Shown piece after piece: positions 8,737-18,585 of a stretch of 35,847 bases of DNA; within the stretch, counting starts at the first letter, position 1, and the number at the start of each line of letters is the position of its first letter. Source of the stretch: Sphingosinicella sp. CPCC 101087 (lineage in GTDB: Bacteria; Pseudomonadota; Alphaproteobacteria; Sphingomonadales; Sphingomonadaceae). The stretch spans positions 1 to 35,847 of the forward strand of contig NZ_SBFF01000018.1 in the NCBI RefSeq assembly GCF_004151485.1, read 5' to 3'. The position numbers and the translations under genes were made by a program. A model generated the notes under the pieces. It saw only the letters and a program-made list of their open reading frames with translations. It was not told the DNA's origin and did not search any database.

Positions 8737-8740
8737 GGCA

Positions 8741-8756
8741 GGCGCCGCAGGGCGCC
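8741..8756. terminator. GC hairpin between convergent genes, possible terminator
   Basis: GGCGCC at 8741-8746 and 8751-8756 can fold into a six-pair stem with a GCAG loop, directly after the TetR stop and in the 40-base gap to the convergent receptor gene. No run of T follows on either strand, so intrinsic termination is only possible, not shown. Confidence 0.3.
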
Positions 8757-8776
8757 GGCAAAGCGGTAGTGCAGGC

Positions 8777-11152
8777 CTACAGCCGAAGGGAAGCCGACAA
8801 CCCGATCGTGCGGGGGCGCAAGGTCATCTGCCGCAACGGCGCTCCGGTGACCGGAACGAATTCGGCGCTGCTGAACAGGATCGGCGCCGCATCGAGCAGA
8901 TTCTCGACGAAGACGGACAGCCGCCAACGGTCGGACTCGATGCCGAGCCGAGCCAGCATGTTGCCATAGCCTTCGCCACGATAGATACGCGGATCGTAGC
9001 CGACCGACCCTTCCGACGGCGCGCGCCGGTAGGCGCTGGCGAACTGATATTCCAACCGGGCGTAGACGCGGCGCGACTGCGGGAGCCTCGCTTCATATTC
9101 CGCGGCGATCCGGCCGGTCCATTGCGGCACGAAGGGCACGCGGTCGCCCTTCCCGACGATGATCGAACGCTGGCCGCCCGGGCCGGACGCGCCGCCAAGC
9201 ACGGTGCTGCGGAATCGCGCATCGACGAAGCCGATGCCTGCCTGGAGCAGGAAGCCGCTTGCGGGGCGGGCTTTCAGCTCCGCCTCGAAGCCGCGATTGC
9301 GTGCCGTGCCGAGATTGTCGACGTAGGAAAAGCCGCAATTCGGTAGCGTCACGGGCTGCTGAATCCCGCTCCAGTCGATCTGGAACAGGGAAATCGCGAG
9401 GTTCAGCCTGTGCCGTGGCAGTGTAGCCTTGGCGCCGGCCTCATAGCTCCACAGCGTGTCCGAATCGTATGAGACCGGCGCTTCCGTCAGGCCGAAAGCC
9501 TGCAGGTCCTGTGCGCAATTGCCCGCGGGTACCGGGGGATTGGCGCCGCCGATGCGGAATCCCTTGGCAGCGCTGACGTAGAAGAGCCGGTTCGGAGCCG
9601 GACTGAAGCTCAGGCCGAAACGGGGAGTGACCGGCGTCTCGCGCTGCGTCCGGTCGGCGGGCTCGGTCAGGGCGCCGCCGGCATAGGGGCCTTGTGAAAG
9701 CACCCTGAGGTCGAGTTCGGATCGCGTGACTCGCAGTCCTGCCGTTGCTTCCAGTCCTCTCCGGAACCGCCACGTGAATTCGCCGAAGCCGGCGATCTGG
9801 AGTCCGGCCGCGCGTTCCGTTCCGCGATAGCTTAGGCCGCCCGGCAGCAGGGGCACGCCGAAAGCTTCCTCGACCGAGGCGCCGAGGAACTGGTTCACGA
9901 GGTCGGCGATTCCCGGTTCGAAAACCTCCTGAACCAAGCCGAGTTCGGAATCGCGGAAGAATCCCCCAAGAACCCATCGCAAAGGCCCATCCGCCTGCGC
10001 GGAAGCCAGCCGGGTTTCCTGCGTCAGGCTCCGCTGGGAAATTCGGGTCAGGCTGCGGGCGCCGCCTTCGGCGACCAGGCCGGGCACGGTGCCGCCCAGG
10101 ACGAGCTCCCCGAACACCAGCGAATAATCGGTCACCTGCCGGTCATTGCGGTCGAGAAAGGCGGTGACGCTGGTGAGCGTGGCGGCGCCGAGATCGACGG
10201 TCGCGGTGAGGCTTGGCAGGATGAACGCGTCCTCGCCGGGCTGGCGGTGAATGTTGCTCTGCCGATGCGGGCCGAGCGTGCTTTCGAACAGCGGATAGTC
10301 GTCGCGCTCGCCCCGCTGGTAGAAGAGCGCAGGCATGATCTCGACCTTGTCGCCCAGCGCTGCTTGCAGTCCGGCGCGGATCGCCGTCACGGCGCTGTCG
10401 TCGATGTTCCGTTCGATCAGGCCGCCGCTCCGGCGATCGATCCGATCGACATATCCGGCGTCGACTCGACGGTAGACGGCGGCACGGAACCCCAGTCGGC
10501 CGACGATAAGCGGACCGCCGCCGGCCCCTCGCAGCTCATGGCTGAAGCCGCCACTTCGCGTCTGGGCGATTTCGAACGATGCGTGCGCGTCGGCTTGCGC
10601 AAGGCTCGGGCGGCGGGTGATGAAGCGAATCGTCCCGCCCATCGAGTTCGCGCCGAACAGGGTCCCCTGCGGGCCGCGAAGCACCTCGACCCGTTCGAGG
10701 TCGAAGGTTCGCAGGTCCGGGTTGCGTGAAAAGCCGACCGACCGGATCTGGACCGGCACGTCGTCCACGTAGAGGCCGACGGTCGACGATCCCGCGGGCG
10801 AGAAGATGCCTCTGATCGCCGGCGTTTCCACGCCCAGCACGCCCGTCGGCGCAAGGGTGAAGCTGGGCACGGCGCGCGCAATATCGGCCAGCGTGTCGGT
10901 ACCCGCCCGATCGAGGTCGCCCGCCGTCAGCGCGGCCACGCTCATCGGTATTGCTTCGACGGGTTCCGCGACCCGCCGCGCCGTCACGATGATCGGCGAT
11001 TCGGCCGGCCGCGCGGACGCGGCGCTGGCAAGCAGGCTCGCTCCGATCAGGAGCGCACCGCCTCGACACCGGTCGGAGCTCCTCCGAATCGAGGACGAGG
11101 CCAGGCCTGCATGCGCTGCACCATGGCTGGACCGCCCGACCCGCGCGCGCAT
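8777..11152 (-). CDS. TonB-dependent outer-membrane receptor
   Basis: A 791-residue TonB-dependent receptor. An N-terminal signal region ends near SASARPAESP and is followed by the TonB box-like IIVTARR, by which energised TonB engages the receptor. The plug domain follows, including PAIRGIFSPAGSSTVGLYVD and RVEVLRGPQGTLFGANSMGG. The remainder is a 22-strand barrel type sequence with many alternating aromatic residues, ending LGLSASLRL-like. The start is set by AAGGGGGTGA immediately before the ATG. Receptors of this Caulobacter/sphingomonad style import siderophores, vitamins, carbohydrates or aromatic compounds; no neighbouring catabolic gene reveals the ligand here. It is divergent from a LuxR-type regulator that may control it. 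Confidence 0.95.
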   Translation of the reverse strand: MRARVGRSSHGAAHAGLASSSIRRSSDRCRGGALLIGASLLASAASARPAESPIIVTARRVAEPVEAIPMSVAALTAGDLDRAGTDTLADIARAVPSFTLAPTGVLGVETPAIRGIFSPAGSSTVGLYVDDVPVQIRSVGFSRNPDLRTFDLERVEVLRGPQGTLFGANSMGGTIRFITRRPSLAQADAHASFEIAQTRSGGFSHELRGAGGGPLIVGRLGFRAAVYRRVDAGYVDRIDRRSGGLIERNIDDSAVTAIRAGLQAALGDKVEIMPALFYQRGERDDYPLFESTLGPHRQSNIHRQPGEDAFILPSLTATVDLGAATLTSVTAFLDRNDRQVTDYSLVFGELVLGGTVPGLVAEGGARSLTRISQRSLTQETRLASAQADGPLRWVLGGFFRDSELGLVQEVFEPGIADLVNQFLGASVEEAFGVPLLPGGLSYRGTERAAGLQIAGFGEFTWRFRRGLEATAGLRVTRSELDLRVLSQGPYAGGALTEPADRTQRETPVTPRFGLSFSPAPNRLFYVSAAKGFRIGGANPPVPAGNCAQDLQAFGLTEAPVSYDSDTLWSYEAGAKATLPRHRLNLAISLFQIDWSGIQQPVTLPNCGFSYVDNLGTARNRGFEAELKARPASGFLLQAGIGFVDARFRSTVLGGASGPGGQRSIIVGKGDRVPFVPQWTGRIAAEYEARLPQSRRVYARLEYQFASAYRRAPSEGSVGYDPRIYRGEGYGNMLARLGIESDRWRLSVFVENLLDAAPILFSSAEFVPVTGAPLRQMTLRPRTIGLSASLRL

Positions 11153-11320
11153 TCACCCCCCTTGAAATCGTCATCACATTGGTCCCAAAGGGGAAAGGGG
11201 ATCGGCAGGCCGTCGTCAAGTGCGGCGTGAGCATTTCGCACTGGCCTGCCGCCTGCTTCGGTGATTCTTGCGCCTGTCACCGACGCCCGAGGGGAAGGCG
11301 CCGGGGGTAGACCAGGCGGG

Positions 11321-12442
11321 ATGCCGCGGACGTTACGAGCCGAGGAGATTTACGACGCCGCGACCGACGACGCGGCTTTCGACGACTTGGCGGCCTCTCT
11401 CGCCAGGGCCGTCGACGCGCGCTCGGGGGTATTTCACTGGAAAAGCTTCAGCGAGCAGACGGAGGAAGTCTCCTATTCGGGCTATTTCACGGCCGACCAG
11501 ATGGCGGAATATGACCGGCATTTCGCCGACGCCGACCTGTGGTCCACGGCGGTCACCCGATCCGAACGGCTGAACCGGGTCTGGGATTGCGATCGCCTCG
11601 TATCCCCCAGGGAATATGAGAATGGCCGGCTCTACAATGAGTGGATCCGGCCGATGGGAGACGACACCTTCCACTGCCTGGGCGCTGCGCTGCGGACGGA
11701 AACGGCCATCGGAGAGATCGGGTTTCACCGCGGCCGGGACCAGCCGGCCTTCGACGACGAGGTCGTGCGGATCGTCGAGGACGGGCTCGTCCATCTGCGC
11801 CGGATGGTGGCGATCAGAAGCAAGCTGATCTCGGCCCGCCGCACCTCCGCCTGCGCCTCGGCGAGCCTCGATGTCATCGGCCATGCCGTCCTGTCCCTCG
11901 ATTCGAAGGGCCGACTGATCCATTACAACGTCGCCGCCGAGGCCGTGCTGGGCCGCGCGGACGGACTGATCCTTCACCGCGGGCGGCTGGCGGCCCGCCG
12001 GCCGGGCGATCAGAACGCCCTCCAGGCCGCGCTCGACCGGGCGGCGGCGCCCGCCGGCACGGAAGCGAGCGGGGTGCTCGTCCACCGGGCCGAAGGGCGG
12101 CCCTACGAGCTCTCGATTCTCTCCGCGAGCGTCGGCGGGCAGCGGCAGATCGTCGTGGTCGTCACCGATCCGGACACGTGCAACGCCGGCTTGCGTGAGA
12201 GGATCCGCGGTTTGTACGGATTGACCGTGGCGGAAGCCGAGGTGGCGGAGCACCTCGCCGCCGGCCTGTCACCGGCGCAGATCGCCGATCATCGACATGT
12301 CAGCGCCGGGACGATCCATTCGCAGCTCAAGGCGATCTTCCTCAAGCTGGGCTGCCGGCGTCAGTCCGAGCTGGTCGCGATGATCAACAGCCTTCCGCGC
12401 CTTCAGCCCGCGACGGAAAGCGCGCCGGTCGCCGGCCCCTGA
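11321..12442 (+). CDS. LuxR-type helix-turn-helix transcriptional regulator
   Basis: About 373 residues. The C-terminal GerE/LuxR helix-turn-helix is clear: LYGLTVAEAEVAEHLAAGLS, then PAQIADHRHVSAGTIHSQLK and AIFLKLGCRRQSELVAMI. Before it lies a PAS-like or linker region (LDVIGHAVLSLDSKGRLIHY, then AAEAVLGRADGLILHRGRLA). The N-terminal third could be a sensory GAF-like domain with several Trp and Tyr residues. The architecture resembles orphan LuxR regulators of sphingomonads that respond to an intracellular ligand. The frame also offers a GTG start at 11261 without a Shine-Dalgarno; ATG 11321 has CAGGCGGG upstream and is preferred. It is divergent from the TonB-dependent receptor gene, so regulation of that receptor is the simplest guess. 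Confidence 0.85.
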   Translation: MPRTLRAEEIYDAATDDAAFDDLAASLARAVDARSGVFHWKSFSEQTEEVSYSGYFTADQMAEYDRHFADADLWSTAVTRSERLNRVWDCDRLVSPREYENGRLYNEWIRPMGDDTFHCLGAALRTETAIGEIGFHRGRDQPAFDDEVVRIVEDGLVHLRRMVAIRSKLISARRTSACASASLDVIGHAVLSLDSKGRLIHYNVAAEAVLGRADGLILHRGRLAARRPGDQNALQAALDRAAAPAGTEASGVLVHRAEGRPYELSILSASVGGQRQIVVVVTDPDTCNAGLRERIRGLYGLTVAEAEVAEHLAAGLSPAQIADHRHVSAGTIHSQLKAIFLKLGCRRQSELVAMINSLPRLQPATESAPVAGP

Positions 12443-12592
12443 CGGCACGCGCCTGGCAGCCGGCGCAGCGGTCCGCGCCGATATACCAAGTTCATGGGAT
12501 GATTTGCCGCTCGCTCTTTGTCTAGCAGCAGGGCTCGGTGATCCGGACGGAGGGCAAAGCCGCCGGTCGCCGTGCGAAAGCGGGGGGCAAGA

Positions 12593-14413
12593 ATGTCAGG
12601 GGCGGACGGGGGTCTGTCGCCGCGCGGATGGGTGACGTGCGGGCGGCGTGCAGCGGCGAGCTTCGTGCTCGCGATGGTGCTGGTGGCGGACCCGTCGGTC
12701 GCCGCGGCCCAGGCGGTGCCGGCCTCGCCTCCGACACGCGAGGAAGTCGAGCGCGCACCGGTGCAGTCGCTGCCGGGCAGGGGGGCGCGGCTGGAGGTCG
12801 AGGGGGGTGTTCCGGCCGGCCGTTGCGCGCTCGACGATCCGCGCTTCGAAGAAATTCGGGTCACGCTCGCCTCTGTCGAGTTTCAGGAGATGGGGCCGGT
12901 CCCGTCCGCCCTGCTCGAGCCGGCTTATGCGGGGCTGATCGGGTCGGAGCAGCCGGTTTCGGTGCTTTGCGCGATACGGGACCGCGCCACGGCGATCCTC
13001 AACGAGGCCGGTTACCTGGCCGTGGTCGAGATACCCGAACAAAGCCTGGCCGATGGCCGCGCCGCTTTCCGAGTCGTGCTCGGCCGGTTGGTCGCGGTCA
13101 GGGTTCGCGGCGACGCCGGCCGCTCCGAGCGGCTCGTCGCCGCTTATCTCAGGCGACTGACCGAGGACGAGGTGTTCAACCGCGAGGCGGCCGAGCGCTA
13201 CCTGCTCCTCGCCGGTGACCTCCCCGGCTACGACGTGCGCCTCACCTTGCGCTCGGCAGGCGCCGGCCCCGGCGAGCTCGTCGGCGAGGTGGCTGTCCTG
13301 CATAGCCCTGCGACCCTCGTCGCGAGCGTCCAGAATTATGGCTCGGAGGCGCTCGGGCGCTTCGGCGGCCTGCTGAGCGCGGAGCTTTACGGCCTGACAG
13401 GGCTGGGCGACCGAACGACCCTGACCGCCTTCACCACCCTCGACTTCGATGAGCAGCAGACCCTCCAGCTCGGCCACGACTTCCGCATCGGCAGCGACGG
13501 TCTCGTCGTCTCGGCGCAGGTCACCGGTAGCTGGGGCCGTCCGGAGACCGGCCTTGCCGACGTCGACGTGGATTCGGAAACGCTCTTCGCGACGCTGCAG
13601 GCGACCTACCCTTTCCTGCGCACGCGGCAGGCGAGCATCCGCGGGTCGATCGGCTTCGACCTGGTCGACCAGGATGTCGATTTCAACGATGCGCCGCTCA
13701 CGCGCGACCGGCTTCGGGTCCTGTTTGGCCGGCTGACGTTCGACAGCGCCGATCCGGACAGCCTGGCCTATCGGAACGGCTATTCGCCGGCCGAGCCGCG
13801 CTGGGCCGGGCGCGGGCTGATCGAGGTCCGGCACGGCGTCGACGTCTTCGGCGCGTCGCCCGATTGCCGGCCGGCGCCGGCCGAATGCCTGGCCGCGGGC
13901 GCCCAGTCCCCCAGCCGGATCTTCGCCGATCCGACCGCGACGCTCGTCCGCTACGCCGGAGCCGCCGAATTCCGCCCGGTGCCCGCCGTCACGATCGCGG
14001 TCGAGGCCCGCGCCCAGTATAGCGCCAGGCCGCTGCTCGCTTTCGAGGAGTTCTCGGCCGGGAACTTCACCATCGGCCGCGGCTACGATCCGGGCGCGAT
14101 CCTCGGCGACAGCGGCATCGGCAGCAGCATCGAGCTGCGCCTCGGCAGGCTTGCGCCGATGACGCGCAACGACCTGGCGGTCCAGCCTTACGTGTTCGTC
14201 GATGTCGCCAGGGTGTGGAACGAGGATCCGGGCGTTGCCGGGGACCGGCTGGCCTCGGCCGGCGGCGGGTTGCGCGCGCTCTGGGGCGACCGCGTGCAGG
14301 CCGACATGACCGTCGCCATCCCGCTCGAGCGCGTCGGCCTTCAGGCCGACCGTGGAGACGTCCGCTTCCTCTTCACCCTGACCACCAAGCTTCTGCCTTG
14401 GAGTTTCCGATGA
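12593..14413 (+). CDS. Two-partner secretion outer-membrane transporter (TpsB; ShlB/FhaC/HecB family)
   Basis: A ~606-residue Omp85-superfamily transporter that exports a cognate TpsA protein. It has a signal peptide (SFVLAMVLVADPSVAAAQA) and a proline-rich linker. Two POTRA-like regions follow, at about 85-160 (including AIRDRATAILNEAGYLAVVE) and 160-235 (RLTEDEVFNREAAERYLLLA). The rest is a 16-strand barrel. The diagnostic loop-6 motif is present as GRGYDPG, with Arg496. The frame is open to GTG 12572, but ATG 12593 is preferred because GGGGGG lies seven bases upstream. The stop overlaps the next gene as ATGA. It should sit in the outer membrane and thread the downstream exoprotein to the cell surface. 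Confidence 0.93.
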   Translation: MSGADGGLSPRGWVTCGRRAAASFVLAMVLVADPSVAAAQAVPASPPTREEVERAPVQSLPGRGARLEVEGGVPAGRCALDDPRFEEIRVTLASVEFQEMGPVPSALLEPAYAGLIGSEQPVSVLCAIRDRATAILNEAGYLAVVEIPEQSLADGRAAFRVVLGRLVAVRVRGDAGRSERLVAAYLRRLTEDEVFNREAAERYLLLAGDLPGYDVRLTLRSAGAGPGELVGEVAVLHSPATLVASVQNYGSEALGRFGGLLSAELYGLTGLGDRTTLTAFTTLDFDEQQTLQLGHDFRIGSDGLVVSAQVTGSWGRPETGLADVDVDSETLFATLQATYPFLRTRQASIRGSIGFDLVDQDVDFNDAPLTRDRLRVLFGRLTFDSADPDSLAYRNGYSPAEPRWAGRGLIEVRHGVDVFGASPDCRPAPAECLAAGAQSPSRIFADPTATLVRYAGAAEFRPVPAVTIAVEARAQYSARPLLAFEEFSAGNFTIGRGYDPGAILGDSGIGSSIELRLGRLAPMTRNDLAVQPYVFVDVARVWNEDPGVAGDRLASAGGGLRALWGDRVQADMTVAIPLERVGLQADRGDVRFLFTLTTKLLPWSFR

Positions 14414-17400
14414 TGTCGCACGATCGCAATCGGCCGGCCACGCGCCGCAGGACCGGGCTCAGGGCCGGCTGTGCGGTCGCCGCCATCGCCGCCCTGGCGG
14501 GGCCGTTCGCCGGCGCCGCCTTCGCGCAGGCCTTCAACGGCTCGCCGACCGTGGCGACCGGTCAGGTGAATTTCGACCGCACCACGCCGGGCGTCGAGAC
14601 CATCACCGTGCTCGACGACTCGATCGTCAACTGGACGCCGGTCGAAGGGCCGGGCGGAACGATCGACTTCCTGCCGGCCGGCAACACGGCGTTCTTCCAG
14701 GATTCGGTCGGCGACGGCGGCTTCGTCATCCTGAACCGGATCCTGCCGACCGGAACGGGAATCGTGGAGCTCAACGGCAACATCGTCAGCCGGCTGCAGA
14801 CCGGGGCCGGCACGACGCCTGGCGGCCTTGTCGCTTTCTACAGCCCGAACGGGATATTGGTCGGGAGCACGGCGGTTTTCGACGTCGGCAGCCTGATCCT
14901 CACTGCCGCCGATCCCGACCCGGCGAGCTTCCAGGATTTCGGAAACGGCAGCGGCGCGCTCGGCCTGGCCGCCGTTCCGGGCAGTAGCGCGCGCGTGGAG
15001 ATCCTGCCGGGGGCCACCATCAATGCGACGGCCGAGAACAGCTTCCTCGCGGTCGTCGCTCCGCAGGTCGTCATGGGCGGGACGGCGCGGATCAACGGCT
15101 CGACTGCCTATGTCGCGGCCGAGGCCGTGGGCCTGACGCTGATCAACGGCCTGTTCGACATCGTCGTGACGGCCGGCACCAGCGTGGCCGACGCGATCAT
15201 CCACACCGGCACCACCGGCGGCCCGGCCCGGACCGGCGCGGACTCCAGGCAGGCGATCTACGCCGTGGGTGTCGGCCAGACCCAGGCCGTCCAGCTGCTT
15301 TTCTCCGGCAATCTGGGTTTCGACCCGGCGACGGACGCCAGCATCGTCAATGGCGAGATCGTCCTGTCGGCCGGCTATAACATCACCTCGATCACGTCGG
15401 ACGGCAGTCCGGCGACCGGCGACCCGCTGTTCGGCGGTCCCTGCGACGGCTGCGGCGCCGATCCCGTCAGCGCCTCGCCGGCGAGCATTATCGTCGACGG
15501 CGGAAGCTTCACGTCCAACCTGGTCGGCCGCGCGGTGACCGACTTCCTGGTGGCGAGCACCACCGCGACGCCCAGCTTCAGCGGCGACCTGATCATGCAG
15601 GCCGGATCGCGGGCGCATGTCGGGGCGCGTGTTACCGGCGAGTTGCTGACGATCGGTGGCAATCTCGAAATCTCGACCGACGATCTCAAGAATTTCGCCG
15701 TCGCCAATCCCAGCGTCACCCGAGAGCTCGACGCCCAGGGCGGCCAGTCGCTGCTCTATGCGGAGAATGGCGGCAATATCGACGTCGCCGGCGACGTCCG
15801 GGTGACCGCCGACGCGCGGCCGGGCACCAACTCGGTCCTCGGGACCTCCGGCTCCGCCACCGGCGGCGAGGCGAGGATTTTTGCCGCCGGAGGCGGATCC
15901 ATCACGATCGATGGCGGCACGCGCGTCTCGGCTTCGGCCCAAAGCTATCTCTCCTTCGGCGGGGCGTCCCCGGTCGGTGGCGATTCTACCGGCGGCGCGG
16001 CGTCCGCGGCGGCGTTCGATGGCAGTTCCGTCGTGATCTTCGGCGACGTCGAGATCGATGCTTCCGCGACCGCTGGCTTCGGCTCGACCGCCGATGGCGT
16101 CGCCGGCATAGCGCGCCTCGTTACGGAGAGCGGCGGCTCCGCGCTCGCCCTGGGGAACGTCACCGTCACCGCAAATGCGAATGGCGGCGGCGGCCCCGAC
16201 GGCGGTGCGGCGGCAGCGGGCAGCGCTGGAATTCTTGCGATCGGCGGTCAAATCCAGATCAATGGCGCGATAGGGGTCGCGGCCGACGCGGTCGGCGGCA
16301 ATGCCAGCGGCTTCGGCGGCCAGGGCGGCTCGGGCGAGGGCGGCACGGCGTTCATCCAGGCGGAGTCGCCGGGGGCGGGGCGCTTCTTCGGAGGCAGCGC
16401 CACCATCACGGCCAACGGTTTCGGCGGCACGGGCGGCGCGGGCGATGGCGGATCGGTCGCGGCCGGCGCGGGTGGCGAAGGCCGCGGCGGGCTCTTCGAC
16501 AACCAGATCGATTCCGGCGGGGCGTTCGCGCTCGCCGGTATCGACGAGGGCGATCTCACATTGCTCGACGTCACCCTGGAGGCGATCGGCACAGGCGGCG
16601 CCGGCGGCGCCGGCGGCGCAGGGCAGGGGGGTGGCGCCGGCGGCGCGGCCTTCGGCGGCACGGCCCAGCTCGGATCGTACAGGGGCGAGGCCTCGGGCAA
16701 TTTCGGCGGGTCCGTGGCGCAATTCGTGACCGCCGTTGCGAATGCCTCCGCGGCCGGCGGAGCCGGTGGCGCCGGACCGGCGGGTGCCGGCGACGGCGGC
16801 GCCGCGACGGGAGGGCTTGCCATCGTGACCGGCACCAGCGGCGGTCAGGTAAGCGTCGATACGATCGGTCTGCTCTCGAACGCCGAGGGTGGAACGGGCG
16901 CCACGGGGGGCGCTGCAATCGGCGGCCGGGCGGGCATCTCTGCTACGGGCGACATCGGCATCGGCACCGCGACGCTGGAGGCGCGGGCTCTGAGCGCAGG
17001 CGGCGCGACCGGCGGCGCAGGAGCCGTCGTGGGCGGCAACATCCTGATCGAGACCGGCGCTGGCCTTGGTGGCAGTGTCGGCAATATCGAGGTCGGCAGC
17101 CTTGCCGGTGACATCACGTCGCTGGGAGACGTCGCGACAAGCACGCCCGGCACGACCGACCTGCTGGTCCCGGTCGGCGAGGCGCAATTCACGACGTTTG
17201 GCGTCGCCGCTACCGAAGAACAGGCCGGGCAGGTGGCGCCTGCGGCGTCGAGGATCTCGACGGGCGGCCTGGTGACCTTCCTCGAGAGCGCTCAATGGCA
17301 GGTGCAGGGCGATATCGAGATCAGCACGACCGGATCGGGCCGCATTCTGGGCGGTCCCGATCCGAACACGCCGACCGCATTCCTGAACTTCTTCAGCGCG

Positions 17401-18585
17401 AACGGCACGATCAGCATCGCCGGCGTGAATGACGACATCATCAATCTCGGCGGGCAGGGCCTCTCTCTCGTCTCGAACGACCTCGAGATCCTGGAGGGCG
17501 CGCGCATCGGCGCGGTGGACGTTTCCCTCATCGCCAACGACACCGGCGAGCTGGTCACACTGGGCGGCGCCGAGCAGGGACCCGGTTATACCCTGACCCA
17601 GGACGAAGCGGCCCGGGTCGAGGCCCAAAGCGTCTTCTTCAACGGCACGGACGTGGTCGTGCGCGACCTCACCATCACCGGCGCGCCCGACGGCGGCCCG
17701 TCCTTCGTCGAGCTGGAAGCCGACAATGTGAGCGTCCAGGGCGCCCTGGTCTATGTCGCCGGTCCCGAGGACACCTTGTCGATCGACGTCGCCGGCGGCC
17801 TGCTCGAGGTGATCACGCCCACCGGCTCGATAAGCGTCAACGACGGCGAGACGTTGAGCGGCCGGCTCGAGATCGAAGCTGGAACGACCATCGTCGCCGA
17901 CGCCGAGCTGACGGCGCGGATCAAGGCCGACCCGAATTTCGACGGCCTCGCCGACGCGCTGGCGACGAACAACGGCCCGGACAATCCCGAAGGCTATCTC
18001 CAGGCTTCGATCATCGAGTTCAGCTTCGACGGAGAGCCCGGAGAACCCCAGAAGGCCGTTTACATCCAGAATAGCGGCGACGACACGACCTTCGGCGGCA
18101 CGGCGACCCGCGTCCCCGGGCTGATCTTCAGGCTCGAGGACGATGACGACGAGGCGGCCCAGGTCCGCCTGATCGGCTATGGCGCCGGCCTCGACCAGGG
18201 CGGCGGCGCGGTCACCAATTCCGCTTATGCGAACAGTGTCGATTTCGGCGAGGGGCAGGGCATCACCTATACGGACGATTCCGAGTTCAACGCCACCTTC
18301 GTCACGACGGGCCTGCCGGCGCGGCCGTCGCCTGGCGGCGAAGGCGGCGGCGCAATCCAGGGTTCGGAGATCGTCATCGGCCCGCTGGCGCAACTGGTCA
18401 TCCCGGAGCCCGGAGAAGAGGAGCGCGACCTGGCATTCGGCGGCGCCTTCCCGGCGCTGATCGGGACGGCCGACCTCACGCTGGATTCGATGATCGACCA
18501 GGGCGTGGCGAGCGGCGGCGACAACGCCCGGTGGCGCACCGGCGCCGACGAGCGCGAGGAAGATGATAGCGGGCAGGAGCAATGA
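14410..18585 (+). CDS. Two-partner secretion exoprotein (TpsA), filamentous haemagglutinin N-terminal domain
   Basis: A 1391-residue secreted protein. An Arg-rich n-region and signal peptide end near residues 38-41 (GAAFAQA). The TPS domain occupies roughly 42-290 and carries the family hallmarks NRIL (109-112, equivalent to NRV) and SPNGILVG (145-152, equivalent to NPNGI), which TpsB POTRA domains recognise. The rest should form a right-handed beta-helix: repetitive IxVxGDV-like strands, then a Gly/Ala-rich low-complexity block, then a less repetitive C-terminal 450 residues ending in an acidic tail. No C-terminal toxin or barrel domain is recognisable, so an adhesin, matrix or surface-layer role is likelier than contact-dependent inhibition. 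ATG 14410 overlaps the TpsB stop (ATGA); a second ATG follows at 14413. Its own stop overlaps the CHAT gene. Cargo function is unknown. Confidence 0.9.
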   Translation: MMSHDRNRPATRRRTGLRAGCAVAAIAALAGPFAGAAFAQAFNGSPTVATGQVNFDRTTPGVETITVLDDSIVNWTPVEGPGGTIDFLPAGNTAFFQDSVGDGGFVILNRILPTGTGIVELNGNIVSRLQTGAGTTPGGLVAFYSPNGILVGSTAVFDVGSLILTAADPDPASFQDFGNGSGALGLAAVPGSSARVEILPGATINATAENSFLAVVAPQVVMGGTARINGSTAYVAAEAVGLTLINGLFDIVVTAGTSVADAIIHTGTTGGPARTGADSRQAIYAVGVGQTQAVQLLFSGNLGFDPATDASIVNGEIVLSAGYNITSITSDGSPATGDPLFGGPCDGCGADPVSASPASIIVDGGSFTSNLVGRAVTDFLVASTTATPSFSGDLIMQAGSRAHVGARVTGELLTIGGNLEISTDDLKNFAVANPSVTRELDAQGGQSLLYAENGGNIDVAGDVRVTADARPGTNSVLGTSGSATGGEARIFAAGGGSITIDGGTRVSASAQSYLSFGGASPVGGDSTGGAASAAAFDGSSVVIFGDVEIDASATAGFGSTADGVAGIARLVTESGGSALALGNVTVTANANGGGGPDGGAAAAGSAGILAIGGQIQINGAIGVAADAVGGNASGFGGQGGSGEGGTAFIQAESPGAGRFFGGSATITANGFGGTGGAGDGGSVAAGAGGEGRGGLFDNQIDSGGAFALAGIDEGDLTLLDVTLEAIGTGGAGGAGGAGQGGGAGGAAFGGTAQLGSYRGEASGNFGGSVAQFVTAVANASAAGGAGGAGPAGAGDGGAATGGLAIVTGTSGGQVSVDTIGLLSNAEGGTGATGGAAIGGRAGISATGDIGIGTATLEARALSAGGATGGAGAVVGGNILIETGAGLGGSVGNIEVGSLAGDITSLGDVATSTPGTTDLLVPVGEAQFTTFGVAATEEQAGQVAPAASRISTGGLVTFLESAQWQVQGDIEISTTGSGRILGGPDPNTPTAFLNFFSANGTISIAGVNDDIINLGGQGLSLVSNDLEILEGARIGAVDVSLIANDTGELVTLGGAEQGPGYTLTQDEAARVEAQSVFFNGTDVVVRDLTITGAPDGGPSFVELEADNVSVQGALVYVAGPEDTLSIDVAGGLLEVITPTGSISVNDGETLSGRLEIEAGTTIVADAELTARIKADPNFDGLADALATNNGPDNPEGYLQASIIEFSFDGEPGEPQKAVYIQNSGDDTTFGGTATRVPGLIFRLEDDDDEAAQVRLIGYGAGLDQGGGAVTNSAYANSVDFGEGQGITYTDDSEFNATFVTTGLPARPSPGGEGGGAIQGSEIVIGPLAQLVIPEPGEEERDLAFGGAFPALIGTADLTLDSMIDQGVASGGDNARWRTGADEREEDDSGQEQ
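16183..17040 (+). repeat. Gly/Ala-rich low-complexity repeat region inside the TpsA exoprotein gene
   Basis: Imperfect GGC-rich repeats encode runs such as GGAGGAGGAGQGGGAGGAA within residues ~590-880. The composition (Gly with Ala, few charged residues) resembles the glycine-rich coils of secreted beta-helix proteins. Copies are not identical, so this is a low-complexity tract and not a clean tandem array. Boundaries are approximate. Confidence 0.6.

Noticed and set aside
14341-18582. A 1413-codon open frame antisense to the TpsA gene
   Set aside because: It is a shadow of GC-rich codon bias on the opposite strand: composition is Arg/Ala/Asp rich with no domain, no signal and no ribosome binding site, while the plus strand encodes a recognisable TPS protein with overlaps to both neighbours.
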